From: Pseudomonas sp. ISL-84
GTDB lineage: Bacteria > Bacillota > Bacilli > Bacillales > Cytobacillaceae
DNA: 64,000 nucleotides
Direction of reading: 5' to 3'
NCBI GenBank assembly: GCA_018613035.1
Contig: JAGGRA010000028.1
Span: 1 to 64,000, forward strand
The notes under the pieces are model-generated. The model searched no databases. It was not told where the DNA came from and saw only the letters and a list, made by a program, of their open reading frames with translations. The position numbers and the translations under genes were made by a program. Position 1 is the stretch's first letter. Every line of letters starts with the position of its first letter. Below are positions 56,556 to 64,000 of the stretch, piece by piece.

Positions 56556-56699
56556 ATGGATAAACTAATCATAAAAATCTTTAATATTCTTTTATTGATC
56601 CTGGCTGGCTCCGTTTTAACCAGAAATGGCTATATAAAAAACCAAATGAACTATTGGGCGAGAAGAGCATTTTATAACTTTCTAAGAATGGCTACATAA
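56556..56699 (+). CDS. Small membrane protein (47 aa)
   Basis: One hydrophobic helix (LIIKIFNILLLILAGSVL) and a basic C-terminal part (YWARRAFYNFLRMAT). GAGGGGAGG lies 7 bases before the ATG and a terminator follows at once. Not recognised. Confidence 0.7.
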   Translation: MDKLIIKIFNILLLILAGSVLTRNGYIKNQMNYWARRAFYNFLRMAT

Positions 56700-56733
56700 A
56701 AAGGAGGTGACTTTTTTGGTCATCTCCTTTTTA
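56698..56733. terminator. Terminator after the 47-aa gene
   Basis: AAAAGGAGGTGA and TCATCTCCTTTTT arms around a T-rich loop. Confidence 0.75.
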
Positions 56734-56940
56734 TACACATATTTTCTGAAGTGGTTCCACCATTTGTTCATGCAATATCATAATTTTTGAAGTAAAGGAA
56801 CGGTGCTCTTCATAAGTGAATTGCAGTTCATGATAAAAATCAATTAGTTCTCTAATACTTGAAATCAGCTCTGCATCAAAGAGCCCGGACCGGTTGAGAA
56901 AAATATTTTCATATTTCTCTACAAGCTTTCTTGTTTTTTT
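56731..56940 (-). pseudogene. Out-of-frame 3' part of the exonuclease gene
   Basis: Directly after the A8 tract the other frame reads on for about 66 codons without a stop: TRKLVEKYENIFLNRSGLFD, AELISSIRELIDFYHELQF, TYEEHRSFTSKIMILHEQMV, ending PLQKICV. Composition and helix pattern look coding. One fewer A would fuse it to the preceding exonuclease. Confidence 0.75.
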
Positions 56941-57661
56941 TAACTAATTTCCAGGCGTCCTTCATCCTTATTGCATCGTTCAATTCAACAAAAAAATCAT
57001 GTAAATCTTTTTGTAAGATTTTTTTCAGTTCCTGGTTGATTATGTCATTGGATGGAAGTTCATTGTCCAGAAAAATAAATTGCTGCAGCATAATTAAATC
57101 AGTTTTTACATATTGCTCTTCAAACGCCTGGTAAATTCGAAAAGTATTATAAGCATCATACATAGGGTGATGCGGCTCTCCAGTAAATGCAAGACCATAA
57201 AACGATAATGCCTTTTCCACTGAAGGTGATGTTCGGGCCGCCCTTTTTGTAAAAATAGCCTGAAAATCAACATATCTTTTCGATATTTTTTCAATTGTGG
57301 CCTCAGGCAGCTGATGTCTGATTGCGTCAGCCTTTAATCTCAAAAGGTCACTTGTTGACCACGAAAAGAACCGTGTCTTTTTCACTCCTCCAACCCAATA
57401 TAGAAACTCTTTGAACACCTCTGGAAAATCATCCGCTCCTCTTATATCCGAATCCTTAATTCCAGTCAATTCTTTGCAAAACGCGCTTAAAGGGGATTGC
57501 TCCTGAGGACGGATGTACCGGTCAAACCCAGTGATTTTCCCTGTTTCTAGCTCATATTTAACCGCACCCAGGCGGATTGCTTCCATATCTTCAAAGAGAA
57601 TTCCTTTTTTGCTGCAAAGCATTTCAAAATCAAAGAAAACCATCTGCTTTAACTCTGCCAT
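56909..57661 (-). CDS. DEDDh-family 3'-5' exonuclease, C-terminus frameshifted
   Basis: 250 residues before the premature stop. The exonuclease domain has Asp11 and Glu13 (FFDFEML), a middle Asp region (SWSTSDLLRLK) and the motif III HHPMYDAYNTF with the paired His/Asp. Such enzymes trim DNA or RNA 3' ends; this protein is of the uncharacterised Bacillus exonuclease-domain type. An A8 tract at 56934-56941 (T8 on the plus strand) shifts the frame; with seven A the protein would continue for about 66 residues to 56731. The exonuclease core itself is complete. Confidence 0.85.
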   Translation of the reverse strand: MAELKQMVFFDFEMLCSKKGILFEDMEAIRLGAVKYELETGKITGFDRYIRPQEQSPLSAFCKELTGIKDSDIRGADDFPEVFKEFLYWVGGVKKTRFFSWSTSDLLRLKADAIRHQLPEATIEKISKRYVDFQAIFTKRAARTSPSVEKALSFYGLAFTGEPHHPMYDAYNTFRIYQAFEEQYVKTDLIMLQQFIFLDNELPSNDIINQELKKILQKDLHDFFVELNDAIRMKDAWKLVKKNKKACREI

Positions 57662-57971
57662 TCATCATCACCCCTTTATCTATTCCAACAAGCTATTATA
57701 TAAGTAAATTAGTGAAGAAGGAAGGAACAGATTTATCCAGTTGACTGGAAATGGTGACTCTAAGGAGAGGCTGCAGCAAGTTTTAGAAGCACACAATAAA
57801 CTTTAAGGGATGATTATATCTTTTTTCCCAGCTTTGTACCATAACGGTTTACGATTTCTTTTTAAACGTTTACACTTAAAGAGTACATAGATTGCAATCG
57901 CTTTATCCATAAGGTATTGCTTCCTGCATCTCAAGGATCTTTTATTTTAAATTCGAAAGGATGATTGAATA
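57662..57971. other. Intergenic region before the first TerD gene
   Basis: Divergent promoter region. A 26-codon stretch without start (57729-57805, RFIQLTGNGDSKERLQQVLE...) looks like a coding remnant. A promoter for the TerD gene is expected here, but no confident hexamers were assigned. Confidence 0.4.
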
Positions 57972-58553
57972 ATGGGTATTTCTTTATCAAAAGGACAAAA
58001 GATTGATTTAACAAAAACAAATCCTGGATTGTCGAAGGTTATCGTTGGATTGGGCTGGGATACGAATAAATATGATGGCGGTCTGGACTTTGATCTGGAT
58101 GCAAGTGTGTTTTTATTGGATGCAAACGGAAAATGCGCATCCGATAAAGATTTTATTTTCTATAACCAGCTTGAAGGCGGCAATGGTTCAGTTGTACATA
58201 CAGGCGATAATCGGACAGGGGAGGGAGACGGCGACGACGAACAGGTTAAGGTAAACCTTGGCGCCGTGCCTGCAACCATCGAAAAGATTTCCTTTGTCAT
58301 TACCATCCATGATGCTGATAGTCGCGGACAAAACTTTGGACAGGTTTCAAATGCTTTTGCAAGAATCGTAAACGAAGAAACAAATGAAGAAATTATCCGC
58401 TATGATCTTGGGGAAGATTTCTCCATTGAAACTGCTATCGTAGTTGGCGAACTATACCGCCATAATGGCGAATGGAAATTCTCTGCTGTCGGTTCAGGCT
58501 ACCAGGGCGGCCTTGCCCGAATTGCAACTGACTTTGGATTGCAGGTAGGGTAA
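57972..58553 (+). CDS. TerD-family stress protein (first copy)
   Basis: 193 residues, cytoplasmic, single TerD domain. Begins [20 protein letters not shown]; the acidic calcium-binding loops are [10 protein letters not shown] and [15 protein letters not shown], and [14 protein letters not shown] and [20 protein letters not shown] complete the domain. Relatives (YceC/YceD/YceE in B. subtilis) belong to general-stress and metal or tellurite-resistance clusters. AAAGGATG precedes the ATG. It is followed by a terminator and a dispersed repeat, then a paralogue. Confidence 0.93.
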   Translation: MGISLSKGQKIDLTKTNPGLSKVIVGLGWDTNKYDGGLDFDLDASVFLLDANGKCASDKDFIFYNQLEGGNGSVVHTGDNRTGEGDGDDEQVKVNLGAVPATIEKISFVITIHDADSRGQNFGQVSNAFARIVNEETNEEIIRYDLGEDFSIETAIVVGELYRHNGEWKFSAVGSGYQGGLARIATDFGLQVG

Positions 58554-58562
58554 ATTTCCAGT

Positions 58563-58597
58563 AGCCAGGAAGAGCAGCTGCTTTTCTTGGCTTTTTA
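58563..58597 (+). terminator. Terminator of the first TerD gene
   Basis: AGCCAGGAA and TTCTTGGCTTTTT arms around GAGCAGCTGC. Confidence 0.7.
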
Positions 58598-58603
58598 AAA
58601 TAG

Positions 58604-58832
58604 GGCTGTGTTAATGCTCATTGTTGATCTTTGCATTTTGTTGAAGTGACACTAGATTCTCGAAAATGCTTTTGTATTCCTTCGTGCATAGTTTATTCGA
58701 GAATGCTAATCAATGTCCTGCGGGATTGAGGATAAAAGGGAGCCCCGCAGGCTTGATGCCTGAGGTGGCAGGCCGCCCGCGGTTGACTGAGTGCCTGGTA
58801 CGAACAACAGGCAAAGTATATAGGGCCTTAAA
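58604..58832. repeat. Dispersed imperfect-inverted repeat, copy 6
   Basis: GGGCTGTGTTAATG and TTGCATTTTGTTG at left; GAACAACAGGCAAAG and AGGGCC at right. The core has CTCGAAAATGC, CCTTCGTGC, CCTGCGGGA, GCCCCGCAGGC and CCCGCGGTTGACTGAG. It separates the two TerD genes. Confidence 0.8.
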
Positions 58833-58869
58833 TAAATAAGTATTTTTCTTTTTTTAAGGAGGAGCTAAT

Positions 58870-59448
58870 TTGGGTATTCAATTATCAAAAGGACAAAGAA
58901 TTGATCTGACAAAAACCAATCCGGGGTTGACCAAGGCAGTTATCGGATTGGGCTGGGATACAAACAAGTATAGCGGCGGACAAGATTTTGATTTAGATGC
59001 TTCTGCATTTCTTGCTGATCAAAATAGCAAATGTATGAATGACCACGATTTTATTTTTTACAACAATTTGCAGCATCCAAGCGGGGCAGTTGTACATACC
59101 GGGGACAACCGGACTGGTGAAGGAGACGGCGATGATGAACAGCTTGTTGTAGATTTCACAAAAATCCCTGCCCATGTTCATCGGATTGGAATAACGGTAA
59201 CCATTCATGATGCGGAAGTAAGACAGCAGAATTTCGGCCAAGTCTCCAATGCTTTTGTAAGGCTTGTGGATGAATCAAACAATCAGGAATTGCTCCGTTT
59301 CGATCTTGGCGAAGATTTTTCTATTGAGACAGCAGTTGTATTTTGCGAATTATACCGCCACGGAAACGACTGGAAATTTAATGCCATCGGAAGTGGTTTC
59401 TCTGGCGGGCTAGCGGCCCTTTGCCGTAACTATGGTTTACAGGTGTAA
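58870..59448 (+). CDS. TerD-family stress protein (second copy)
   Basis: 192 residues from a TTG start with AAGGAGGAGC 6 bases upstream. Same architecture as the first copy with the same acidic loops ([26 protein letters not shown]), but the body differs at many positions (for example [21 protein letters not shown]), so the duplication is old. Family role as for the first copy: stress or metal-linked calcium-binding protein. Confidence 0.93.
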   Translation: MGIQLSKGQRIDLTKTNPGLTKAVIGLGWDTNKYSGGQDFDLDASAFLADQNSKCMNDHDFIFYNNLQHPSGAVVHTGDNRTGEGDGDDEQLVVDFTKIPAHVHRIGITVTIHDAEVRQQNFGQVSNAFVRLVDESNNQELLRFDLGEDFSIETAVVFCELYRHGNDWKFNAIGSGFSGGLAALCRNYGLQV

Positions 59449-59452
59449 TTAT

Positions 59453-59488
59453 ACTTAGGTACCTGATTTGATTAGGTGCCTTTTTTTA
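59453..59488 (+). terminator. Terminator of the second TerD gene
   Basis: TTAGGTACCT and AGGTGCCTTTTTTT arms around GATTTGATT. Confidence 0.75.
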
Positions 59489-59700
59489 TTTGAAAAGATA
59501 AAGCCCGTTAACAGGAATATAGCAAAGACACATGTACAAGAATGCTGCCCAAACCTGAAAAAAGGGCTTGCCATCGGAACTAATCATCCCTTTGATCCTC
59601 TGAAAGGACAAAACCAAATATTTTGGTTAATACTCCCATACTTAAATCAAAATGAAAGGGAATACTAGGTTTGAAAAACCTTGAGAGGAAGGGATGCAGC

Positions 59701-60402
59701 ATGTCACTTGAATGGTTTGACAGGGTGAGCGGTGAATTACAGGATCATTTGGAATCAATTTGCAGTAAATATGATCAGATTGGCCATATGTCTATTGACA
59801 GGGGTGCCAAGCATCCCAGAATGGAATTTTTTATTGAAACAGAGGATAACGATAGGGAGTATTTTTGCACTCTCTTCTTTGATCCCCATAACGAGGAGTT
59901 CTATGTAGAAGACTTTGATTTTGAGCTTGGCCATACTTCTAAAACCATGCTTTTTGATATTGAAGACATTATTGATACAGTCCATGAAAGCCTCCATGAT
60001 TACATGAATGGAGAAGATGATGACTATTATGAATTTGAAACGGATGAGGAGGACGAAGTAATCTATGCCTCTGAAGATGGTAATTATGTTATCGCGGATG
60101 AATATGAAGTCATTGAAGATGACGATGGAGATATTTTTGAAGAAGTAGATGTGGAATGGGAAACACCTGAAGTAACCGCCTTTTTCAAAGAAGATGAAGT
60201 CGAAGTATCATACCAGTTTGGAGTGGTCCAGGAAACTGGTGATGGAGTGCTTCGACGGGTTAATCGCATTTGGACAGATGATGAAGAAATGATTAAAGAT
60301 GAAGACCATTTTATCTTCAGCAAAGAAGAAGCGAGCACAATTATCGCCATGATTGCCAGCCATATGGATTCCTTGAGCGGACATGAGGCTGATTATCAGT
60401 AA
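59701..60402 (+). CDS. Highly acidic protein of unknown function
   Basis: 233 residues from the ATG at 59701, which has GAGGAAGGG upstream. Very rich in Asp and Glu (EDDDYYEFETDEEDEVIYASE; DEYEVIEDDDGDIFEEVD). The first 110 residues look like a compact alpha/beta domain (WFDRVSGELQDHLESICSKY, YFCTLFFDPHNEEFYVEDF). No membrane or signal segment. Not recognised. Placed after two TerD genes in the same direction, so a stress link is possible but unproven. Confidence 0.75.
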   Translation: MSLEWFDRVSGELQDHLESICSKYDQIGHMSIDRGAKHPRMEFFIETEDNDREYFCTLFFDPHNEEFYVEDFDFELGHTSKTMLFDIEDIIDTVHESLHDYMNGEDDDYYEFETDEEDEVIYASEDGNYVIADEYEVIEDDDGDIFEEVDVEWETPEVTAFFKEDEVEVSYQFGVVQETGDGVLRRVNRIWTDDEEMIKDEDHFIFSKEEASTIIAMIASHMDSLSGHEADYQ

Positions 60403-60758
60403 TTAAATGCTGAATTTGTCAGTTCCTCAGCGAAATAAGTTAAAACTTCTCCTACTTAGTAAAGGGATGTAACTGCCCTTTGATGATACTTATTTATCAA
60501 TAACTAATTTAAATGGTTCCTTACAGACCTTTTGATGCAATTACTCTTCCAATTATCTAAAAAGAAGTGATCGCTAAAATAGCAGCTTCAAAAAGACCGT
60601 TAGACAATACATTCAGTGTAGAAAGCCTGTTCCCAATGGAATAGGCTTTTCTTTTTTTTACAAATAGCTTTCCTAAAGGGATAGCATTCTATCTTTAGTA
60701 CTATTCGCGCTTGCCTTCGCCATAAACTAATGAAAGGATAGGAAAAAGAGGTGAAAAG
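60403..60758. other. Gene-free stretch with a terminator
   Basis: AT-rich, no credible gene. It holds a terminator at 60621-60659 (AAAGCCTGTTCC, GGAATAGGCTTTTC, T-rich tail) and, before the next gene, GCCATAAACTAATG, which could serve as a SigE-like -10 region; the latter is a guess. Confidence 0.5.
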
Positions 60759-62033
60759 ATGGGGATGCATGTGATTCAATCAGGGGATAGTTTATGGGCA
60801 CTTTCACAAAAATACAATGTTTCCATTCAAAGTATTATAAAGGCAAACGGCCTGGAAAATGCACCAGGAATTATCCCTGGCTTGGCTCTCTATATTCCAG
60901 AAGACGGGGCTGTAACCAGGAGTTATATCGTTAAGCCGGGGGATACACTTTGGAGAATTGCCCAGCGCTTCCAAACAAGTGTAGACGCAATCCTTTCAGC
61001 AAATCCGGGAATCAGACCTGAATGGCTGTATATCGGACAAAAAATAAACATTCCTACTACAGTAAAAAAGAGCATGCAAACGCTCGGGTTCATAGTTCCA
61101 TATTCTCCTGAAGCTTTTTTACCCATTTTTAGGCAGACAGCAAAAAACCTGACGTTCATTGCTATCTCAGCCTACTCCCTAACAAAGGAAGGCTATGCAT
61201 ACGCAGAACTCGAGGATACAGCTATCGTTGCCGAGAGCAAGCGACTGAATGTTACTCCGCTGCTAATGATCCGCAATCTGGCAGATGGAGAATTCAGCGC
61301 TGAACTTATTGGCGGAGTCCTGAAAAATCCGGTTTACAGGCGGAACTTAATTTTAAGTTTAATGAATTTCGTAAAACAGAAGGGGTATGGTGGCGTAAGT
61401 CTGGATTTTGAATTCATTCCTCCGCCGAGGCGGCAGGACTACAGCTTATTTTTAAGAGAACTAAAAAGTGCAATGGGTTCCCTTATTCTCCATGTCAATG
61501 TCCATGCCAAAACAGAGGATATACCAACGAACCGAATTATTGGAGCATATGATTATAAAGCAATTGGGAGTGCTGCTGATATCATGGCAGTCATGACCAT
61601 GGATTACGGCTACCCGACTGGTCCCCCAAATCCGGTAGCTCCTGTATGGTGGGTAGAAGAGGTTATTAAATATTCCGTTACCCAAATTAATCCGGAGAAA
61701 CTGCAAATTGCTCTGCCTTTGTATGGCTATGATTGGAGGACAGCAGACAATGTAACTCGCGCTTACTCTATGCAAGCTATTCAAGACACAGCCTTAAGCG
61801 CGGGGGCCATTATTCAGTACGATCGTTATGCGGCCTCTCCATGGTTTAAATACTGGAGAGGGGCAGAAGAACATCTAGTCTGGTTCGAAGATATCCGAAG
61901 CATCACTGAAAAATATAAGTTAATTGATCAGTATAATCTTCTGGGTATGACCTATTGGCAATTGAGTTTGCCTTTCCCTCAAAACTGGGCTTTTGCTGAT
62001 AAAAATTTTACAATTGTAAAGCCAAGAACTTAA
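60759..62033 (+). CDS. Spore cell-wall hydrolase: two LysM plus GH18 (SleL/YaaH/YdhD type)
   Basis: 424 residues, no signal peptide, as is usual for these spore proteins. LysM 1 about 3-47 (VIQSGDSLWALSQKYN), LysM 2 about 55-99 (VKPGDTLWRIAQRFQ), then a glycoside hydrolase 18 barrel with GYGGVSLDFEF giving Asp216 and catalytic Glu218, and TYWQLSLPFPQNW at the end. SleL/YaaH acts as an N-acetylglucosaminidase on cortex fragments during germination; which paralogue this is cannot be settled. The start is supported by AAAGAGGTG. Confidence 0.92.
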   Translation: MGMHVIQSGDSLWALSQKYNVSIQSIIKANGLENAPGIIPGLALYIPEDGAVTRSYIVKPGDTLWRIAQRFQTSVDAILSANPGIRPEWLYIGQKINIPTTVKKSMQTLGFIVPYSPEAFLPIFRQTAKNLTFIAISAYSLTKEGYAYAELEDTAIVAESKRLNVTPLLMIRNLADGEFSAELIGGVLKNPVYRRNLILSLMNFVKQKGYGGVSLDFEFIPPPRRQDYSLFLRELKSAMGSLILHVNVHAKTEDIPTNRIIGAYDYKAIGSAADIMAVMTMDYGYPTGPPNPVAPVWWVEEVIKYSVTQINPEKLQIALPLYGYDWRTADNVTRAYSMQAIQDTALSAGAIIQYDRYAASPWFKYWRGAEEHLVWFEDIRSITEKYKLIDQYNLLGMTYWQLSLPFPQNWAFADKNFTIVKPRT

Positions 62034-62203
62034 ATAATCTCTTTCATTTCCTCTTCAAAGTAAAACATCTTCGGATTCTCTTTGATTGTATATGTGTATT
62101 TTTTCATTTTCGCCACATAGCATGATTTGTTGATTGTAACCTTCTCGCCTGTATTAATTAAAATAACGGTATCATTTTGTTCAAATTTATTTCTTCGTTT
62201 CAA
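62030..62203 (-). CDS. Small basic hypothetical protein (57 aa)
   Basis: TTG start at 62203 with AGGGAT upstream gives MKRRNKFEQNDTVILINTGE and then KVTINKSCYVAKMKKYTYTI, ending EEEMKEII. The beta-rich middle suggests a small SH3-like or Tudor-like fold. The stop codon overlaps the stop of the convergent LysM-GH18 gene. Not recognised. Confidence 0.6.
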   Translation of the reverse strand: MKRRNKFEQNDTVILINTGEKVTINKSCYVAKMKKYTYTIKENPKMFYFEEEMKEII

Positions 62204-62316
62204 AAATATCCCTGCTTTCTATAAATCAATACTTAAAGTGTATTAATCCATTATCTCATACTTCTTGGGAATTAACCTCTATTTCTGCTAATTGAAGCTT
62301 TTTAACAAATAAACGG

Positions 62317-62353
62317 GAAAGATGGAGGCGGTAATCCTCCATCTTTTCTTTTG
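62317..62353. terminator. Terminator-like hairpin before the helicase gene
   Basis: GAAAGATGGAGG CGGTAAT CCTCCATCTTTTC followed by TTTT. No gene on the plus strand ends just before it, so it may end a longer upstream transcript or act as a leader hairpin. Confidence 0.65.
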
Positions 62354-62423
62354 CATATCGGCATGTAAATGATATATTAGTCTAATTGAATATTTATATC
62401 GAATAAAACAAAGGAAGAGAAAT

Positions 62424-64000
62424 ATGACTTCAACACTCACTTATCTAAGAGATTGGCAAAAAGCGATCCTGGCTGAAATTATTCATTTAAAAAAATACGG
62501 CAGCACCCGTTACTTATTGCTAAATGGACGATTGCTTTCAAAATCGGATTCATATACTTATTTTTTCGATATACCTTCAACCATCAAAGTTCCAACAGGC
62601 TCTTCTGTGAAAATTGAATGGGGAAGCAAGAAGGTTGAGGGCCATATTCTTTCATCGGAAGGCAATAATGTAATTCTTGCCTTGGAGGAGGATATTGGGA
62701 TGGATTTATCTGAGGCCTATTTGCTTCATGATCCTTGGGAGCTATTAGATCAGCTTTACCAGCGCTTAGAAGAAATCAAGGAGAGCAAAAGGAAAAGAGC
62801 CAGAATAAAAAAAATGATGGACCCTTCCATGCCAGACAAACATCCCGCAGATAAAATAAAAACAAGCACCCATGAGCTAATTTTACGTTCCAAGTATAAT
62901 CCGGTAACGTATGTATGGGGACCTCCAGGAACGGGTAAGACCTATACACTTGCCCGTGTGGCTGCCAATAAGTATTTTAAAGGACAAAGCGTCCTGATCC
63001 TTGCTCATAGCAATCAGGCCATAGATGTATTGATGGCTGAAATCTCAGCTTTTTCAGCAAATAAACGGAAAGTACCGGACGGAGAATTGCTCAGGTATGG
63101 TTCGCAGATTGGGCCCGCTTTATTAAATCATCCTTCACTGACTGCAAACTACCTTTTACAAAAACATCATTCCGACCTTGCTGAAAGGAAAGACTCATTA
63201 TTTGAAGAGCGGCGGTTGCTAAAACATGATTTATCCCGTTCTTTCAGCAAAAGAGACTCCCATCAGCTGATTGACATCGAGAAGAAACTTTCAGGAATCC
63301 TTGAAAAAATCAGGCAGAAAGAATTAGAGTTTATTAAAAGTGCATCTGTAATAGGAACCACGTTGGCGAAAGCTGCGAGTGATCCGGCTATCTATGAGAA
63401 GAGTTTTGACCTAGTCATTCTTGATGAAGCCAGCATGGCCTATGTTCCACAGGCAGCCTTTGCAGCCTCTCTAGGGAAAAGAGTCATTATATGCGGCGAT
63501 TTTAAGCAGCTTCCGCCCATTGCTGCCGCACGCCATAAAATGGCTGAAAAATGGTTGAGGGAAGATATTTTTCATCACTCAGGAGTCTCTGATGCAGTGA
63601 AGGATGGATATTTGCACCCCCATCTTTTTCTCTTAAAAGAGCAGCGCCGGATGCATCCTGAAATATCTGCTTTTTCCAATAAGCATATTTACCATTCTCT
63701 GGTGGGGGACCATCCGGATGTACTCGCAGCCAGGTCTGATATTGCCGCATACACACCTTTTCCCGGCAGAGCCTCCATACTGCTTAATACTGAGGGTGCA
63801 GGGGAATATGGCATTAAAGACGGGCACACGAATTCAAGGATTAATCTGTGGGAGCTCCTGCTGTCTTTTCAGCTCATTCACGAGTCCTATTTAGGAGGCA
63901 GCCGTTCGATCGGATATGTAACTCCATACCGGGCTCAGGCTGGATTAATGGAAGGATTGCTTGGAGAATTGTATGAAAATGAACTGACAGAAGCGGATAT
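62424..64000 (+). CDS. Superfamily 1 (Upf1-like) helicase, truncated by the window edge
   Basis: About 525 residues visible; the gene continues past the window. After a ~150-residue N-terminal part come Walker A GPPGTGKTYT, motif Ia ILAHSNQAIDVL, Walker B VILDEASMA, motif III GDFKQLPPIAA and motif IV EQRRMHPEIS, then VTPYRAQAGLM. This is the AAA_11/AAA_12 arrangement of Upf1/DNA2-like SF1 helicases found in many bacilli. The exact nucleic-acid substrate is unknown. AAAGGAAGAG lies before the ATG. Confidence 0.9.
   Translation, partial: MTSTLTYLRDWQKAILAEIIHLKKYGSTRYLLLNGRLLSKSDSYTYFFDIPSTIKVPTGSSVKIEWGSKKVEGHILSSEGNNVILALEEDIGMDLSEAYLLHDPWELLDQLYQRLEEIKESKRKRARIKKMMDPSMPDKHPADKIKTSTHELILRSKYNPVTYVWGPPGTGKTYTLARVAANKYFKGQSVLILAHSNQAIDVLMAEISAFSANKRKVPDGELLRYGSQIGPALLNHPSLTANYLLQKHHSDLAERKDSLFEERRLLKHDLSRSFSKRDSHQLIDIEKKLSGILEKIRQKELEFIKSASVIGTTLAKAASDPAIYEKSFDLVILDEASMAYVPQAAFAASLGKRVIICGDFKQLPPIAAARHKMAEKWLREDIFHHSGVSDAVKDGYLHPHLFLLKEQRRMHPEISAFSNKHIYHSLVGDHPDVLAARSDIAAYTPFPGRASILLNTEGAGEYGIKDGHTNSRINLWELLLSFQLIHESYLGGSRSIGYVTPYRAQAGLMEGLLGELYENELTEAD

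Noticed and set aside
57729-57805. 26-codon coding-like remnant
   Set aside because: No start codon with ribosome site; too short to assign. Mentioned only in the intergenic entry.
59468-59668. 66-aa frame after the second TerD gene
   Set aside because: Begins inside the terminator, no ribosome site, no recognisable composition.

Overview
The window looks like a chromosomal segment of an endospore-forming, low-GC member of the Bacillaceae (Cytobacillus/Mesobacillus/Neobacillus-like; this is inferred from gene content, not proven). Supporting signs are spore-associated genes (SplA-type regulator, YjcZ and YuzL-type small proteins, a SleL/YdhD-type LysM-GH18 protein), many UPF/Y-named Bacillus families, strong AGGAGG ribosome binding sites, and cre, BirA, FNR and WalR sites of Bacillus type.

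Layout. 0-8.3 kb: flippase-only MprF-like gene, secreted DUF1906 protein, bioY with a BirA operator, NAD salvage operon pncA-pncB-nadE, and a membrane protein. 8.3-13.2 kb: pflBA behind an FNR-type anaerobic promoter whose leader is mostly a dispersed repeat, then a LysM-CAP protein and a cupredoxin. 13.3-21.9 kb: AraC-type response regulator, an IS3-family element sitting in the loop of that gene's terminator, then hutU-hutI-hutG and a YjiH-type membrane protein. 22-28.2 kb: NrnB nanoRNase, a Gly/Ser/Cys-tailed protein, D,D-carboxypeptidase, UPF0180, YuzL-like, ABC-F ATPase. 28.3-36.5 kb: a two-subunit MaoC-type dehydratase, a decayed penicillin-acylase pseudogene, SCO copper chaperone, aldehyde dehydrogenase, NupC, MFS transporter. 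36.7-42.3 kb: several very small proteins, sulfite-oxidase-like enzyme, YqjF, YdjO (apparent AUU start), SplA, erythromycin-esterase-like protein. 43-52 kb: PepF, a ~1 kb minisatellite of 52-bp units, YhfH, DUF1206, a PAS histidine kinase, and a formate dehydrogenase with an in-frame UGA at the catalytic selenocysteine position. 52.3-64 kb: YocH-like LysM-3D protein with a WalR box, lipoprotein, aldo/keto reductase, frameshifted exonuclease, two TerD genes, SleL-like protein and a truncated (window edge) Upf1-like helicase.

Functional links. PflBA makes formate under oxygen limitation, and the putative selenoprotein FdhF could oxidise it. Histidine degradation, NAD salvage, biotin uptake and nucleoside uptake make up the metabolic part. 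Cell-wall and spore functions recur (CAP-LysM, DacF-like, YocH, SleL-like).

The most notable signals are (1) the UGA/SECIS-like formate dehydrogenase, (2) the hairpin-forming 52-bp tandem array upstream of pepF, and (3) a family of dispersed imperfect-inverted repeats that has invaded leaders, gene ends and intergenic gaps. All functional calls come from reading the sequence and from knowledge of the families; no database search was run.
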